Shown here piece by piece: positions 23,201 to 34,857 of a stretch of 64,000 bases of DNA (position 1 is the first letter of the stretch; each line of letters opens with the position of its first letter). A model generated the notes under the pieces. The model did not search any database, had not been told where the DNA came from, and saw only the letters and a program-made list of their open reading frames with translations. Location: assembly GCA_015039315.1 (NCBI GenBank), contig WIDE01000016.1, forward strand, positions 336,410 through 400,409. Direction: 5' to 3'. The position numbers were made by a program, and so were the translations under genes. The DNA is from Clavulina sp. PMI_390. Lineage: Eukaryota; Basidiomycota; Agaricomycetes; Cantharellales; Hydnaceae.

Positions 23201-24992
23201 GAGCTCATCGGAAAGGCTCCCGGGGGTCGCTTCGCGATCGAAACGCTCGAGGTTCGGCCGCTTGTTGAGCTCGCGTTTGCGGAGGAGCGCGGTGTACTCG
23301 TTCTCGACGGCGATACCGACTTGAATGAGCGCTCGAGCAGTCTTCATGCCCTCTGCGATACCTCCTGAGCCGTGTAATCGAAGAACCTCCATGATGGTGA
23401 TGAGGGCGAGTTGGTTAGGTTTGAGGAGGGAAAGGAATGGCCCGACGTTCAAACGGTCCGTGCCAGTCATCTTTCTCTTGGGGTTTGTATAGCGAGCTAC
23501 ATAGACGAGGAAGAAAGGAAAGCAACTTAAGTCAAGAACGAGCACACCTTAGTTCGTGCGTGATAACATACCTCGAGTTTGTTCCTCGCTCGCGATAATC
23601 GCCTTAATTTCCTCCTCGATTCTCGGCGTTAGGGCTTCGTACCAGTCCCACATCCACTTCTGGATACTCTTCTTCGAGTTCATCACGCTGACGCTTGATA
23701 GACCTCGCTCGTCGAGTTGTTGTAACTGGTGGTTCAACCGATTCCGAGCATCGTCTACAGCAGACTCTTCCACAAGTTTTTGTCTCGAGATTGGATCATC
23801 AGCGAGGTGGCGTCTTGTGGAGATGAGTTCAGCCATGCTGGTACGGAGAGCGTCGAGGTTGTAGGGGGTCATTGGGTCATTAGGGTCGACTTTTTTGGGT
23901 TTTTGCCACTATAATGAGGACAGTATGAGAAGATCGTCCAACAAGAAGTAAAGCAGGCAACTAACGGGGAAGGATCCCACATCCTTCTTGACGACAGGAT
24001 TGACCAGAGGGACATCATCTTCTACGACAGCCGCGCCTCCTTCTTCGGTGGAAGACGCAAGGTTTCCAACCTCGACGAGAACATTTGTTTGCCCTTCCGA
24101 AACAGCCCATTGCTGGACTACCGAAAATAGCAAAGCTCGCTCGGTAGGAGTGACATCGAAGTACCCCAAAAGACGCTCGAGGGTGGTTGGAACGGACATT
24201 GAGCGCGCGCGGATGGAGTTGAGAATGTCTGAGGCAGTAATCCTGTGGTCTTCCGCAGGAATACCTTTGGGTGCTGAAGGAGCAAATCTGGTTGAATGGG
24301 TCGTGTGAGCACGTGAGTAAACGAATTTTTGAAGACGGAAAACGGAATAGACATAATGATACTGACCTAGCGGAGAGCATCAAAAGGCTGGAATATGTGC
24401 TGTAGTCAGGGATAACACCGTCCTGGCCCAGATTGTCCCATATGTCCCATGCTCCCTTGAGCATCTCGCGACGCCGGCCTAGGTCCTCGCTTGCGGCAGC
24501 AAGGTCGAAATAGGTGATGATAAACTGGTTATACATCGATACATCTAGTTGGGGGTTGGTTTCTTTGCTGGCTCTAGCATTTTCGCGGAGAGAGTCGAAG
24601 AGGACACGAGCTCGGGGCATATCGTGGCCGCGAAACATGCATGCATCAATAATGTTAAGCATCTCGACGTGCGAGCTGCGAGGAAAATAGTAAGAGTCTT
24701 GGGCAGACTTTTCGTCCGAGGGAAGGGGGGTGGGGAGGACGACCATGGGTGCTGCTCGCGAGAAGACAGCCTGGGGTACGGTGTCGTGTGCCGCAGAGGA
24801 CGAGCGCGGTGTCCGTCGCATGGTAGCAAGCGGAGATTGCGCTGGGTTTGAGGAGGATGCATATGCTCTTCTTGTCGACGGGCCAGGCAACGAAGGGTCA
24901 TGGAAAATGGCAGCTGCCGAATTTCTGCTTACGCTCTCAGCTTGCGACGCAACGAAGCGCGCAGCCTGGCGCTGGCCAAGCTTGCTGAGCAT
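20218..24992 (-). CDS. RPO41: Mitochondrial single-subunit (T7-type) RNA polymerase
   Basis: Transcribes mitochondrial DNA and makes primers for its replication. The ATG at 24992 begins an Arg/Ala/Ser-rich matrix presequence ([20 protein letters not shown]). A PPR-like helical region follows ([40 protein letters not shown]). The palm and fingers carry the phage-type catalytic motifs: [16 protein letters not shown] with the first metal Asp (about 21725), [17 protein letters not shown] with the fingers Lys and Tyr, and [11 protein letters not shown] with the second metal Asp (about 20750). The thumb-side tail is longer than in phage and ends KKSLYFFS. A Lys/Arg/Ser insertion (GRRKSKPL to about [10 protein letters not shown]) lies near the end. 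About ten introns are present. All polymerase essentials are intact. Confidence 0.95.
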
Positions 24993-25163
24993 GGCTTTTG
25001 CCTATTTATATATGCTTCTGCTCGGTCTCGGTAACAGCGAGCCCGACACAGAGAGAGGGATGAGGAGAGGGGGGGAAAACGGAAACGCGACGGCGACGGA
25101 TGCAGACGAATTTTGACTGGCCCACGGGCCTCGACACAAGCTGGGACAAACAAGCGACGACAG

Positions 25164-26032
25164 ATGTCCACCACGAGCCCATCGTCATCCTCTCAAGCCC
25201 CTACGTCGTCAACTACAGCATCGACGACAGGGCCGACATATGTATTGGGGCCATCGACACCGATTGGCGGCCATGGTCTTGCTCTCGGGGTTCGTGAGGT
25301 GGACTGAACCTATGATGTATGTAGTAATCTAATGGCGCAAACCCACTGGCAGGTCAAACTTGGGGTCGTAATTGGTATAATAGCGGTCACCCTGTTTGCT
25401 GTACTGGCTGGCCTGATCCTCTGGTGCGTTTCTCCTTTTCGCTTGAACTTGTGATTTATTGAACATGCTTCATCTGCGTTCCTATTGCTAGGTGCCGACT
25501 GAGGTCAATACGACGGCAACGGTTTGCGGAGCGAGCCAGACGACGCAGGAGTAGTACTGGACCCCGTGCTTCGACAGCATCGAGCCAAATATCTGCTCTC
25601 AACGTCCTCTATCCCGATCCCACTCTCGTAAACAGTGCCAGCTATGATATACCTGGCCTTAATGGCCCGCACATGACGTATCACCCGTCCGAAACGGGAA
25701 GGACACGGCGATTTACTCGTGCAGCTGATACAGACGCGCAGGGGAGGAGAGGTGGTGTTCACCCGGACGATTTGACGGGCAAGGAGATGCTTCCCGCCTA
25801 CTCCGCACCCAATCCCGGGCAGCGATTACCCACCTACATCGAAATCGAAATGCTCCCAACCTCCCCGTCTTCCGCCACTGATCTGATACCAGACACTCCC
25901 CCCATCGCTTCCACCCCTGATCCCGTAGACCATCCACATCCCCACTCCCACCTTCACCCATCCGACGCTCATACCGACTCTTCCCGCCCCCACTCCCCTG
26001 ATCACGAAATACCTCATGATAGCCCTGTATGA
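25164..26032 (+). CDS. Single-pass Ser/Thr-rich membrane protein, function unknown
   Basis: The first ATG in the right frame is 25164. The N-terminal 40 residues are almost all Ser, Thr, Pro and Gly (likely O-glycosylated). Then comes one strong helix, VKLGVVIGIIAVTLFAVLAG, followed by a basic stop-transfer stretch (RLRSIRRQRFAERARRRR). The cytoplasmic tail of roughly 180 residues is disordered, with PYPD-type and proline motifs such as EMLPAYSAPNPGQRLP. A His/Pro-rich end (HPHPHSHLHPSDAH) closes it. Two introns flank and split the helix exon. There is no cleavable signal peptide, so it would be a type III (N-out) protein. The layout recalls fungal cell-wall stress sensors (Mid2-like), but no family domain is seen. 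Confidence 0.65.
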
Positions 26033-26824
26033 CCCCCACGGACAATTTTTCTTTGACGCCTCTTCGCACCTACCCCCCTTGGGCTCATGTTTCGCTAGTC
26101 TATTTGCTTTTTATCCCATGTGCTTTTTCGTCGCTCTCTCATAACCACGCCCGCATGTTGATGCTGCCACATCCACGTGGACGAGTTGAGGATATATGCT
26201 GCCATGCACATATAAGCCATCCTTGCATGAGTAAGCTCAAGGGAAGTGTATTCTGGGAACGATCCTTGGCATGTTCCAATGTTTATATACACATGTGGTT
26301 ACAAAGCCCTTGAGACTTGGGCACGCTTTTCTGCTCAAATGTCAGTGGATTCTCAGTCATAGCTTGTGCAAATTGTATACAAGTTGTATCCACCCACGAT
26401 TCCTGCTGCTGGGAGCCGGTCTTGCTTGGGCCAAGAAAGTGAAGGGCTCAGCATGAGAAGCCTTCCCCGGCAATAAACAGTCTCGAAAGAAAATCAGGAA
26501 AACCGAATTTATGCTTCCTTGGGTGAAGGGAAGAAGCAAGGTCGTCCGTGAATCCAGTTTGCGACTGCCTGCGTCCATCCTGGCCCATATCGTCATCGGA
26601 GCAAATATTCTGCTAGTTCAACTCCGCTTATAGTCGTCTGGCTTTCTTGGGCCATCTATTGAGGGAGAGAAGGCTCAACTGACGACAGGGACCCTTTGCA
26701 GTGGGATGGTTTGCTTTTAGGGGGAGGCAGAGGGATACCAAGAATGTTGTTGTCAAAGAACGGATGGGGGGATTCATGTTTCCGAGTTCAGGCCCCCATT
26801 AGTAAGCGGAGATCGGGTTCAAGT
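26033..26824. other. Intergenic region between convergent genes
   Basis: About 790 bp after the membrane protein and downstream of the kelch gene. No coiled-coil coding remnant or other gene is visible. Confidence 0.5.
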
Positions 26825-28253
26825 TCAGTTGGAAGAGGCGGGATACTTGATGATCCCTGGCGGAACGGATGCCCCATTCAGATTTACATCCAGTAACGTT
26901 GACGAGTTAACTCTCTTTCAACTTACGAGTCTCTAGAGCGTGAATCAGGCTCGGATCATCTGGCTCATTGGCCGTTAGGCCTTCGCCTCCGATGACAAAG
27001 ATTTTTGACCCAACGGTGGCCATAGCGTGCCCAGAGCGTCCAGAAGGGGCGGGGCCCATGTTTTGGAACATGTACCATCTTTGATCTACCAAAAAGTGAA
27101 GCATGAAGTGAATATATTCTTCGTAAGTACCCTAGTTTGCCCTTGGCAGATCGAGCGAGATACATACTGGATATTTTGAACGCAGCGAGATCGCCTAGGT
27201 CTTTGCCATCGACACCACGCCCACCAAAGATATACATTGTATCATCGACAATAGCAGCGGCGTGGCTTTCTCGAGGAGATGGAATAAACCCAATACAAGT
27301 AAGATTATTCCATTGGTCAGTCATTGGATCGTAGCACCAGGTGTCATTATAGTGGTATTTGCCGTCTGTTCCACCAAACCTATTTCGCGTGCAAGGGGTT
27401 AGTTTTTATTTTGCGCCAGATGTCGCAACGGAATTGAGAGACGTACAAGTAGATTTTGCCTTCGTAAGTTATCATGGCATGACCGGTTCGTCTTGATGGA
27501 GATGGTGCGCCAGGCTGTATGGTGACTCTCTCCCAAAGAGGCGACCCTTGTTTCCCTGCAACAGACGTGTCTGCAAGAATGACCTTCATGCCAATATCAA
27601 AACAAGTTGACTTACAGGAGTCAAGATCAAAGCTCCACATATCATCGAAGAACGTATCGCCTTCTTGGCCACCGTAAACATAGAATTTGGATCCACACAT
27701 GGCCGCAGCATGGCCGTATCTTGCGGGAGGGACATCGCCAGCGATTTTCACTCTGATCCATTCTCGAAAGTCTATTCGAAGGAAATCGATCTGTGAGTGG
27801 GTGACGATAACCTGGTATAATGTGTCATGACTGACCAAGATCGAGCAGATAGAGTGAGCTGTCCAGTACATCTTGGGCAGTTGCCATGGTGTCTCCTCCC
27901 CAAACGATGAGAGTACTATCAAAAAGCGCGCTCGCGTGGCCCACACGTTTGGAAGGAGCCTCCCCAGTGGTCTCGACCGTGACACACGAGTAATCAGCGG
28001 CTGAGAGCAATTGTAGGTCGTTTTGGGCTTCATCCTGGAACAAGCCACCAAATATGACCATTTCTCCCGATGCGGTGCAGTTTACAGGTAGGGAATGCCC
28101 ATAGCGAGGGAAGGGAATGCCAGTGGAAGGTGGAGCCTTGCCGCCTTGCTCGACCGGTGTTGAGGGTGCCATCCAGAGTTTTTGGACCTGCCATGGATAT
28201 TTAGGCTCTTGATATGGTGGTGGTTGCCCATCTTGCGAAGGCTGCTCAGACAT
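26825..28253 (-). CDS. Kelch-repeat propeller protein, Tea1-like but ending after the propeller
   Basis: The start is the ATG at 28253. After a Pro/Gln-rich lead, about six kelch repeats form a beta-propeller. Blocks seen in order are FPRYGHSLPV, EMVIFGGL, RVGHASALFDSTLIVWGGD, RYGHAAAMCGSKFYVYGG, RRTGHAMITYEGKIYL, HYNDTWCYDP, PRESHAAAIVDDTMYIFGGR, GVDGKDLGDLAAFKISS and GRSGHAMATVGSKIFVIGGE. The wording closely follows fungal Tea1/Kel1-type cell-end markers, which continue for about 1000 more residues of coiled coil. Here the last exon reads RIIKYPASSN and stops (TGA at 26825), so the polarity/coiled-coil half is missing. It may bind partners but should not oligomerise like Tea1. Confidence 0.85.
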
Positions 28254-30186
28254 GGGGCAGGATCGCCTACTCGGTCCTTGTTGTGACCGTGACTGAATTG
28301 ATTTTCAACTCCCTTATTCGACCATGATCTCAATACTCCAACTATATATGAAACTTCAAGACGAAGACCTATTTGGCCGAAAAGAGTGTCCGCGGAGTTG
28401 GTCTAGTGCACTGGAGACTCGATAAGCCCGTATGAGGACTCCAGATAGGTTCGTCGTACCCTAAATCATCAGCCCTTCAGATAGCCTTCTAACATATTGA
28501 CCTGCAAATGATTTTACCAGCGTGAAGTGATTGGTCCATCACCTTGCCTTCTAAGTATCATAGTCTGCTTCGTTATATTTATTGTCCTATTTCGTATGGA
28601 GAAGGACGTAAAGACACACGGCTTGGACGCCAGCAACCGCACCAGCAAGCAAGCTAGTTTCTTGGCTTTATCAGCTCAGTGCTCGTATATGGGCTATTGG
28701 CATATGAGAGAGACGAATTGTTCCCGTTTATCGTCAAGAACGCCAAACTTCCTCGCTGCCAGTGCGCACTCGTCCTTGTGTGTCGCGGCTGGTGAGACGC
28801 GACTAGCATGCACCTGCTGACAATCTCAACTAAGCTCCAAGGGGCTAGCCAAGCCTATGAGATGCCTCATGAAGCAACAGTCGCTGTTGCAACTTCCCCT
28901 CGGGGTCTCACTCGCAACTCCTCAAGGTCCGCATTTTGGATAGAGGTCACCAATAACAAAGCCGGAGGCGTCGCTCCATCAGTCCGGACGCCTCGAGGCT
29001 TCACGAAGCATAGGGGCAGGTCTTGTCCCAATCCTACTCTTGATCCTCGAGCGCCAGAAAGCATAGCCCCCTTCGTTCGCCCAAGTGCCCAAGCTCGAAT
29101 TGACTTGCTGGGATGACAAGGGGTTGGGTGATTGGTTGAACCTCGCCTCGTGCAGAAACAGTTTCCATCATTCGCTTCGTTGCTACGTACAGCGGTGTCA
29201 TCTCCTCGCTCCATTCTCAAATACGTCATACGCATCGAGATCTCCAAGAATCTGAAGCTCGTCGATCCTAATGAGGACACTAGAAGCCGACGGCAGCTGC
29301 GGCTATGAGGCGCTGGGTCTTTAAACTTTTTTCCGGAAGAGGCGATGCACTGCTTTACTGCGGGGCTCCATCCACTCTAGGCTCTGGATCATTATTTAGG
29401 CTTTCCTAGCACTGCTGAATTACCAGTGGAGTGGTTTGAGGGTCATGTAGCGGCGGCTTTCCACAGAGGATCAATATTTCTCAACCCCAATTGCTGGACT
29501 TGAATATCCGTGATTGGTTACCCCACTTGGCAACGAGTTCTTTTGGTAACGCTTGTTTCAAATTCAAGGCTTGGGTGAATCTATAGCCTGGAGACAATTG
29601 TCGGGCATTGATTGGTGGTGGTAATCTTCCGCGCATGACTGAGTGCTTCTCAACTTCTCTGCTTCTCTTACTTGCACACCAAAACGGTTATTCATCGGGC
29701 CACTTGATCGCAGTCGTGAGGCTGCCAGTGTTAGTGCTGCGTATCAGTAAATGCCAAGGCGAACAACGTCCAAAAAAAGCCCCGCTACCTTTTCGTCGGC
29801 AACCTACCCTCCCGAGACATCCTAGATATACCTACAAGAGGGCAACTGATTATTACTACAGTTTTCACCAGTGTGGTGCAACAACAATGCTGGACTGTGG
29901 CATGCTCAAGACACCGAAGCTTGACAGCTATGACTCATGAGGCGCACATCAACAGGCGCCGGCTCAATGTGCCGCCGGTACACTTCGACAAGGCTAAATG
30001 TCCAAGCTCGAAACCTCTTGTGACCACAGATGTGTCATGTCTGCGGCGCAGCACGCTGAAATGTAAAGCCAACCTGTGTGTGGCTTTGAATCGTTTTGCT
30101 CGCTTTCTAGAACCTATAAGAGCACGACAAAATCCACTCCATCTCTCCAGTCCAATTCTCCGTTCTACATCTCTCCATCCTCTAAC
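28254..30186. other. 1.9 kb intergenic region between kelch and dioxygenase genes
   Basis: No recognisable gene. A 137-codon minus-strand frame (29280-28867) is Arg/Ser-rich and has no family features. No tRNA, transposon end or long repeat is visible. It must hold the promoters of two divergent genes. An inverted repeat, GGCGCACAT (29941-29949) against ATGTGCCGCC (29967-29976) with one unpaired base, lies about 210 bp before the dioxygenase. Confidence 0.45.
30115..30120 (+). promoter_or_regulatory. TATA box of the intradiol dioxygenase gene
   Basis: TATAAG in the context AACCTATAAGAGC lies 67-72 bp upstream of the start codon, followed by a pyrimidine-rich leader (ccatctctccagtccaattc). 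This is a good TATA position. Confidence 0.5.
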
Positions 30187-31729
30187 ATGATCTTCTCGAC
30201 CCCTCTTCTCGCAATTGCCGCTCAGGCTCTAGCAGTCCTCGCACATCCTGGTCACTCAGACCTCATGGATCGTCACCAGCTTGAGGCCTTTGGGAAGCGT
30301 CAGAACGACTTGCTCAAATGCCGCTCTTCGCTGCAGGCCCGCCACGAGCCCCGCATGGCTCGTATGCACCAGAAGCGTGACGAAATTCTTGGTCGACAGG
30401 ACTTGAGCTCGTCCGCCCCTATGAGCATGCCCACTGGCACTGATGGTGGCCCTGGTGGCGGCGATGGCGGAAGCGGTGCGACTGGTGGTGGCACCACGTA
30501 AGTTCCCCGTCCTCCATCCGCATAAAATATCAGGTTTATAACCCTATTGCCACTTTTCGACCATCAGAGCTTCAGCAACCGCTACAGCTGTCACTTCGGT
30601 CCTTACGAGCTTCCCCTCGACTACCTCTGGCGCAGTTCCTGCTTCGCAAACTACCCAGGCTTCTGATGGAGCCTGTGCGCTTTCCCCTCAGCAGGAGGAA
30701 GGTAAGAAAACTGCCTCATTTTTGAATAGCTCGCCGCTGACCGCCTTTCTGAAGGTCCTTACTACGTCGCTGGCGAGGCTCTCCGCGAGAATCTCATTGA
30801 CAACGAGCCTGGTATGTATACGGGAGATTTTGCACTCCGGTGGTGGTCGTCCATTCTAACGCATCCGATAGGTATTCCATTCTACTTGGAGTTCTCCCTC
30901 ATCGACACGAATACCTGCGAACCTCTTGTTGGCGCGGCGATTGGTTAGTCGTCCCCCACTTTCCTTCTGACAACTGAGGTTAACTCGATATCGGTCGCAC
31001 GCTCAGATATCTGGTCATGTAATGCCACTGGCGAATATGCCGGGTTCATTTCAAGCGACAGCGCACCTTACAATACCTCTGAGTACAGCGGTGATATCCA
31101 ACACGTTGGAGACCAGAACGACGCTGGCTCAACCATTACGGATGGAAAGACTTTCCTCCGTGGACAGCAGCTGACTGATGAGAACGGCACGGTCAAGTTC
31201 ACCAGTCTCAGTACGCTCGCACTCCATTCCTTTATGTCGTCCTCCGTTCTGACCACTTGAATTTTCCACCAGTCCCAGGCTGGTACTCTGGCCGCGCTGC
31301 TCACGTCCACGTCCGTGTTCATGTCGGCGGCGAGGTCACTGCTAATGGCACTTACATCGGGGGGAATCTCACTCATACTGGTATGACCCCTACTTTCGTC
31401 GATCGAGCGGGTTGATACTTATTGTTAATTATCACAGGTCAAACATTCTTTGGAGAAGATTTCTACTCCCAAGTCGCGAACGTTTACCCCTACTCGCTCG
31501 ACAGTGAGTTCATCTACCACATCCCTTCGCGCGTTCATCTTGTTGACAAAGTAAATCATTAGCCAATGCCCGTACCACTAACGATGAGGACCGTCCTTGG
31601 AGCCAGCAGAATGGAAGTTATGGCGCATGGAACCTCTATTATGTTGCCGAGGAGGATATTACGCAGGGAATTATCGGCTTCCAGACCTTGGCTGTCGATT
31701 CCACAGCCACTGGACAAGACGGCGTTTAG
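30187..31729 (+). CDS. Secreted intradiol ring-cleavage dioxygenase
   Basis: A non-haem Fe(III) enzyme that opens catechol-type rings between the two hydroxyls; the fungal extracellular branch acts on lignin- or plant-derived phenolics. A signal peptide (MIFSTPLLAIAAQALAVLA, cut near AHP) precedes a conserved pro-region, HPGHSDLMDRHQLEAFGKRQ. A Gly/Ser/Thr linker follows. The catalytic domain has QQEEGPYYVAGE with the first Tyr ligand, IPFYLEFSLIDTNTCEPLVG, AAIDIWSCNATGEYAGF, and PGWYSGRAAHVHVRVHVGG with the second Tyr and both His ligands. It ends STATGQDGV. About six short introns; roughly 395 residues. All four iron ligands are present. There is no N-terminal catechol-dioxygenase dimerisation domain, as expected for this branch. 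Confidence 0.92.
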
Positions 31730-32492
31730 AGACCAGAGGTCGACGTGGGGGCAGCCGGTTAAACCTGATTCCTGGTGTTCTTCTATTCATGGACCTGGAT
31801 GGTTGCAGTGCGGCCTTCCAACTCACAACTCTCTAAGGTTTGAACCAGCAGTTCATAACTGCAGGAGATGGACAATATTACCTTCGTTTGTTTTCTATAC
31901 TATTGAATATAGCAATTTTTAGCACCTCACATCCGACGCCGAGGCGGGCTGCACCAGATTCTGTACGCGTGTACATATGAAAGTGGAGGTGGATGAGTGG
32001 AGGTTCAGCGTGGGAATATTACTTCCTGGCCGAAAACTACCACATCGACACTTCACCCAATCTGGCGCCAGCTGCAATCTTCGTCGTTTCGCTCTGCTAA
32101 TGCGTCGGATATCGGCTTTTAGCCAAGATTGATTCATCGGACCCATAGATTGGAGCCACCATTAGTTAGCAGTGCTGACGGCACCAGCTTGAAGTCACAC
32201 CGATCCAACCCACTCCAACTTAGGCGCATGTCCAGTGCTATTAGTCATTCGACGTTCCGAGAGCGATTAACCCCGAGACGCGAGGCCTGCAGCCGTGAAA
32301 TTAAAAATATGACCTCGCGTTGACTACACTAGCCTCCACCAGCCCACAGCTTCCAACCTCCACCACACTATCGAGTTATAAAGCGCCTGTGCTAAGCTAT
32401 ATATCTCGTAGTCTACCTCAAGCCTTCATAAAAAAAATCCTCGTCAAATTGTCTCTCTTGACCTTCCCCAGCACCTGAACTACCAAGACAGC
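31730..32492. other. Intergenic region, dioxygenase to short-chain dehydrogenase
   Basis: About 760 bp containing the dioxygenase 3' UTR and the promoter of the next gene. Nothing else is visible. Confidence 0.5.
32377..32383 (+). promoter_or_regulatory. TATA box of the short-chain dehydrogenase gene
   Basis: TATAAAG lies 110-116 bp upstream of the ATG, followed by CT-rich leader sequence. It is a good match to a TATA box. Confidence 0.45.
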
Positions 32493-34027
32493 ATGCCTGG
32501 CGTAACCGCGTTCAACGTTGAGTCAACTTCTGAAGAAGTAAGTCGCATGCATACCGCATCTTGGTACTCTGGAATGAAGCTCATATATGATGATTTCACT
32601 GCTTCGCTAGGTTATTGAAGCTTTGGCCGAAAGTATCAAAGGGAAAAACGGTGCGGGCCTCTTAGACTCCCTATCAATGACGGGAACGTACTTATCCAAA
32701 TCCAATTACCATCGTTCATTGATCCTTCTTAGTTATTATCTCTGGTAAACATGAATAATGCAATCACTTTTCGATTTTTTGGCTGACATGACGCTACGGT
32801 GCTGCTGCAGGTGCTACCTGGGGTGGACTCGGCTCTCAGACTGCTCGAGCAGCCGCGAAGTACGCTAATCTAGTCATCATCGGCTGCCGGAACGAAAACA
32901 GGCGAATATCTACCACGAGAGCCAATCATGCGTCCTCCTAACTCTAAATTTCTCCATTGTATCCTTGTAGTGTGCAGGAGACAATCGCTCAAATTAAGGA
33001 CGAACATCCAGATGCGAACCTGCGTGGGCTAGTGATGGACTTTGGTTCCTTGGATGGCGCCCGCCAAGCTGCCGCTGAAGTCAATTTTTACGTCGAGCCA
33101 ATCCATGTGTGCATTCTTAACTTACACGCTCTCCCATCTTCGACTAATCGAATCTCTCCTGTCTTCGTGATAGTTAGGTGTTCGTTAGCAATGCCGGCAT
33201 CATGGGCGCGCCGTACAGCAGGACTGCCGACGGCTACGAGTCTCATCTCGCCGTGAATCACCTTGCACCGTTCCTCTTCCTCTCCCTCATTTGGGCCCGC
33301 CTCACTCTCGGTGGCACTCCCTCCGATCCAGCACGATTCGTTAACATCACGAGCTGGGGCCACAATGTCTCTCCTTTCCGGTGGGATGACTATGGGTTCA
33401 AAGAAGGTAAGAGCTATGACAAGTGGTTAGGGTACGGGCAAAGCAAGACTGCGAATGTCTTGTTTGCGAGTGAGGTGGCGAGGAGGTCCAAGGAGAAGGG
33501 AGTGCCAGTTGTAGCATTTGCGGTACATCCTGGGAGTACGTCGACCGCGTAGTTTCATATTGCTCATCGCTGAATCCTTATTGTCTTCACTTACAGCGGT
33601 CAGGTCAACACACCTTTCGAGACATGTGGATCCATCGGATTTCAGGATACTAGGCCTCACCAACGAGAAGAACGAATGGATTGCTGGCCCAGTTAAGACG
33701 CTCTCCCAAGGTGCATCTACGTGAGTGGCTCGTTCTTTCCCTCTGGCACTTGAGCAAAACCTGATACTGTCTTCGCGCGTCAATTTGTAGGCATCTCGTC
33801 GCCTCGTTCGATCCTGCTGTGCTTCCATACTCAGGGACCTATATGACAGACGGGGATGTGGATAATGACTCGCGTGCCGAACATGCATCATCTCAGGCAC
33901 GTTCTCTTCCCTTGCAATACCCAATCCGCGCAACAGATTCCTCACCTTTGGGTTGCGTGTATAGGAGGACGGTGAAAGATTGTGGGCTCTAAGCGAGCAG
34001 CTTGTGCACCAGCAATTCGCTATCTGA
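32493..34027 (+). CDS. Short-chain dehydrogenase/reductase, retinol-dehydrogenase-like
   Basis: A NAD(P)(H)-dependent oxidoreductase of the classical SDR group; the substrate is unknown. The start is ATG 32493 (MPGVTAFNVESTSEE). The cofactor loop is assembled across two introns as VIISGATWGGLGSQTAR, a variant of TGxxxGxG. MDFGSLDGARQAAAEV and VFVSNAGIMG follow. Catalytic residues are the Ser in NITSWGHNVSP and Tyr-Lys in YGQSKTANVLF. The substrate-side half continues HPGTVRSTHLSRHVDP and YSGTYMTDGDV. The best C-terminus, DGERLWALSEQLVHQQFAI, needs a GC-AG intron (33897-33964). Without splicing, another open end follows. It sits on the same strand as the dioxygenase, 760 bp downstream. Confidence 0.87.
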
Positions 34028-34857
34028 TCCTGTATCTTGACTCACTGCTACTCAATCCCACGTATTCAATGTCGTAACATGATATTTTCATTACCCATAC
34101 GCATGTTACTGCCAAGAGGAATGTAGCGACGTCATTTGGTAACAAGACGAAAGATACAAAGATGATCACGATTCCTGGAAACTGTTCATTGAAGCTCTGG
34201 TTCTAGCTCAAGAGTATGGCGGCCATCCTAGGTCCTCAAAGTGTAGTGCCTCAAGCAATCAAAGGATCTCATCGGCTGGTCGCGTAATAGTGCAGGTGGT
34301 AGATGCTGGAGTGTTATCTCATGTAGACGGAGACGTGAACCTAAGGATACATTAGGTGAGGTGCGGATCCTCAAGGGCCTCCATATTCAATCGCACAGGG
34401 TGCTACTTCGGGGCATGGTGAGGTTGAGAGTTGTTGCACAAAAAGAGCCTGTCTCCCGGGAGGTAGGAGGAGTAGAACAAAGAATATTTCGCTGGGTCGA
34501 CACTACTCAGTCGTCAGAGGAAGAAAGAAATCAGACGTAGAGGAGCACAAGGGTCGCATGCATCTCGGAAATTTCAGCAAGCTCAATCTAGATGAAGAGA
34601 ACAACTCTTAGGGACATGGGAAAAGGTTAGTCCAGGACAAGCTGCCAATGATGTTGGTCATGGATAGCATTGCGGGTGAGGGGAAGCGCGAGCATAGAGG
34701 ACATGCATATAATGATGATGACATACAAAGAACCGAATCGCTGAGCATGGCAACGATCCAGAACTGAACGACGAACCAGCCCACCCAATCAATCTCCTGC
34801 CCACCGTAATAACAACAAAGGAACGAAAGAAGACTGGGAAGGTCGAATTTCGTCCGT
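34028..34857. other. Intergenic region between convergent SDR and RPL17 genes
   Basis: About 830 bp of 3' flank for both genes, with no convincing frame. Nothing else is visible. Confidence 0.5.

Noticed and set aside
28867..29280. 137-codon minus-strand frame in the 1.9 kb gap
   Set aside because: Biased, featureless composition with no splice partners.
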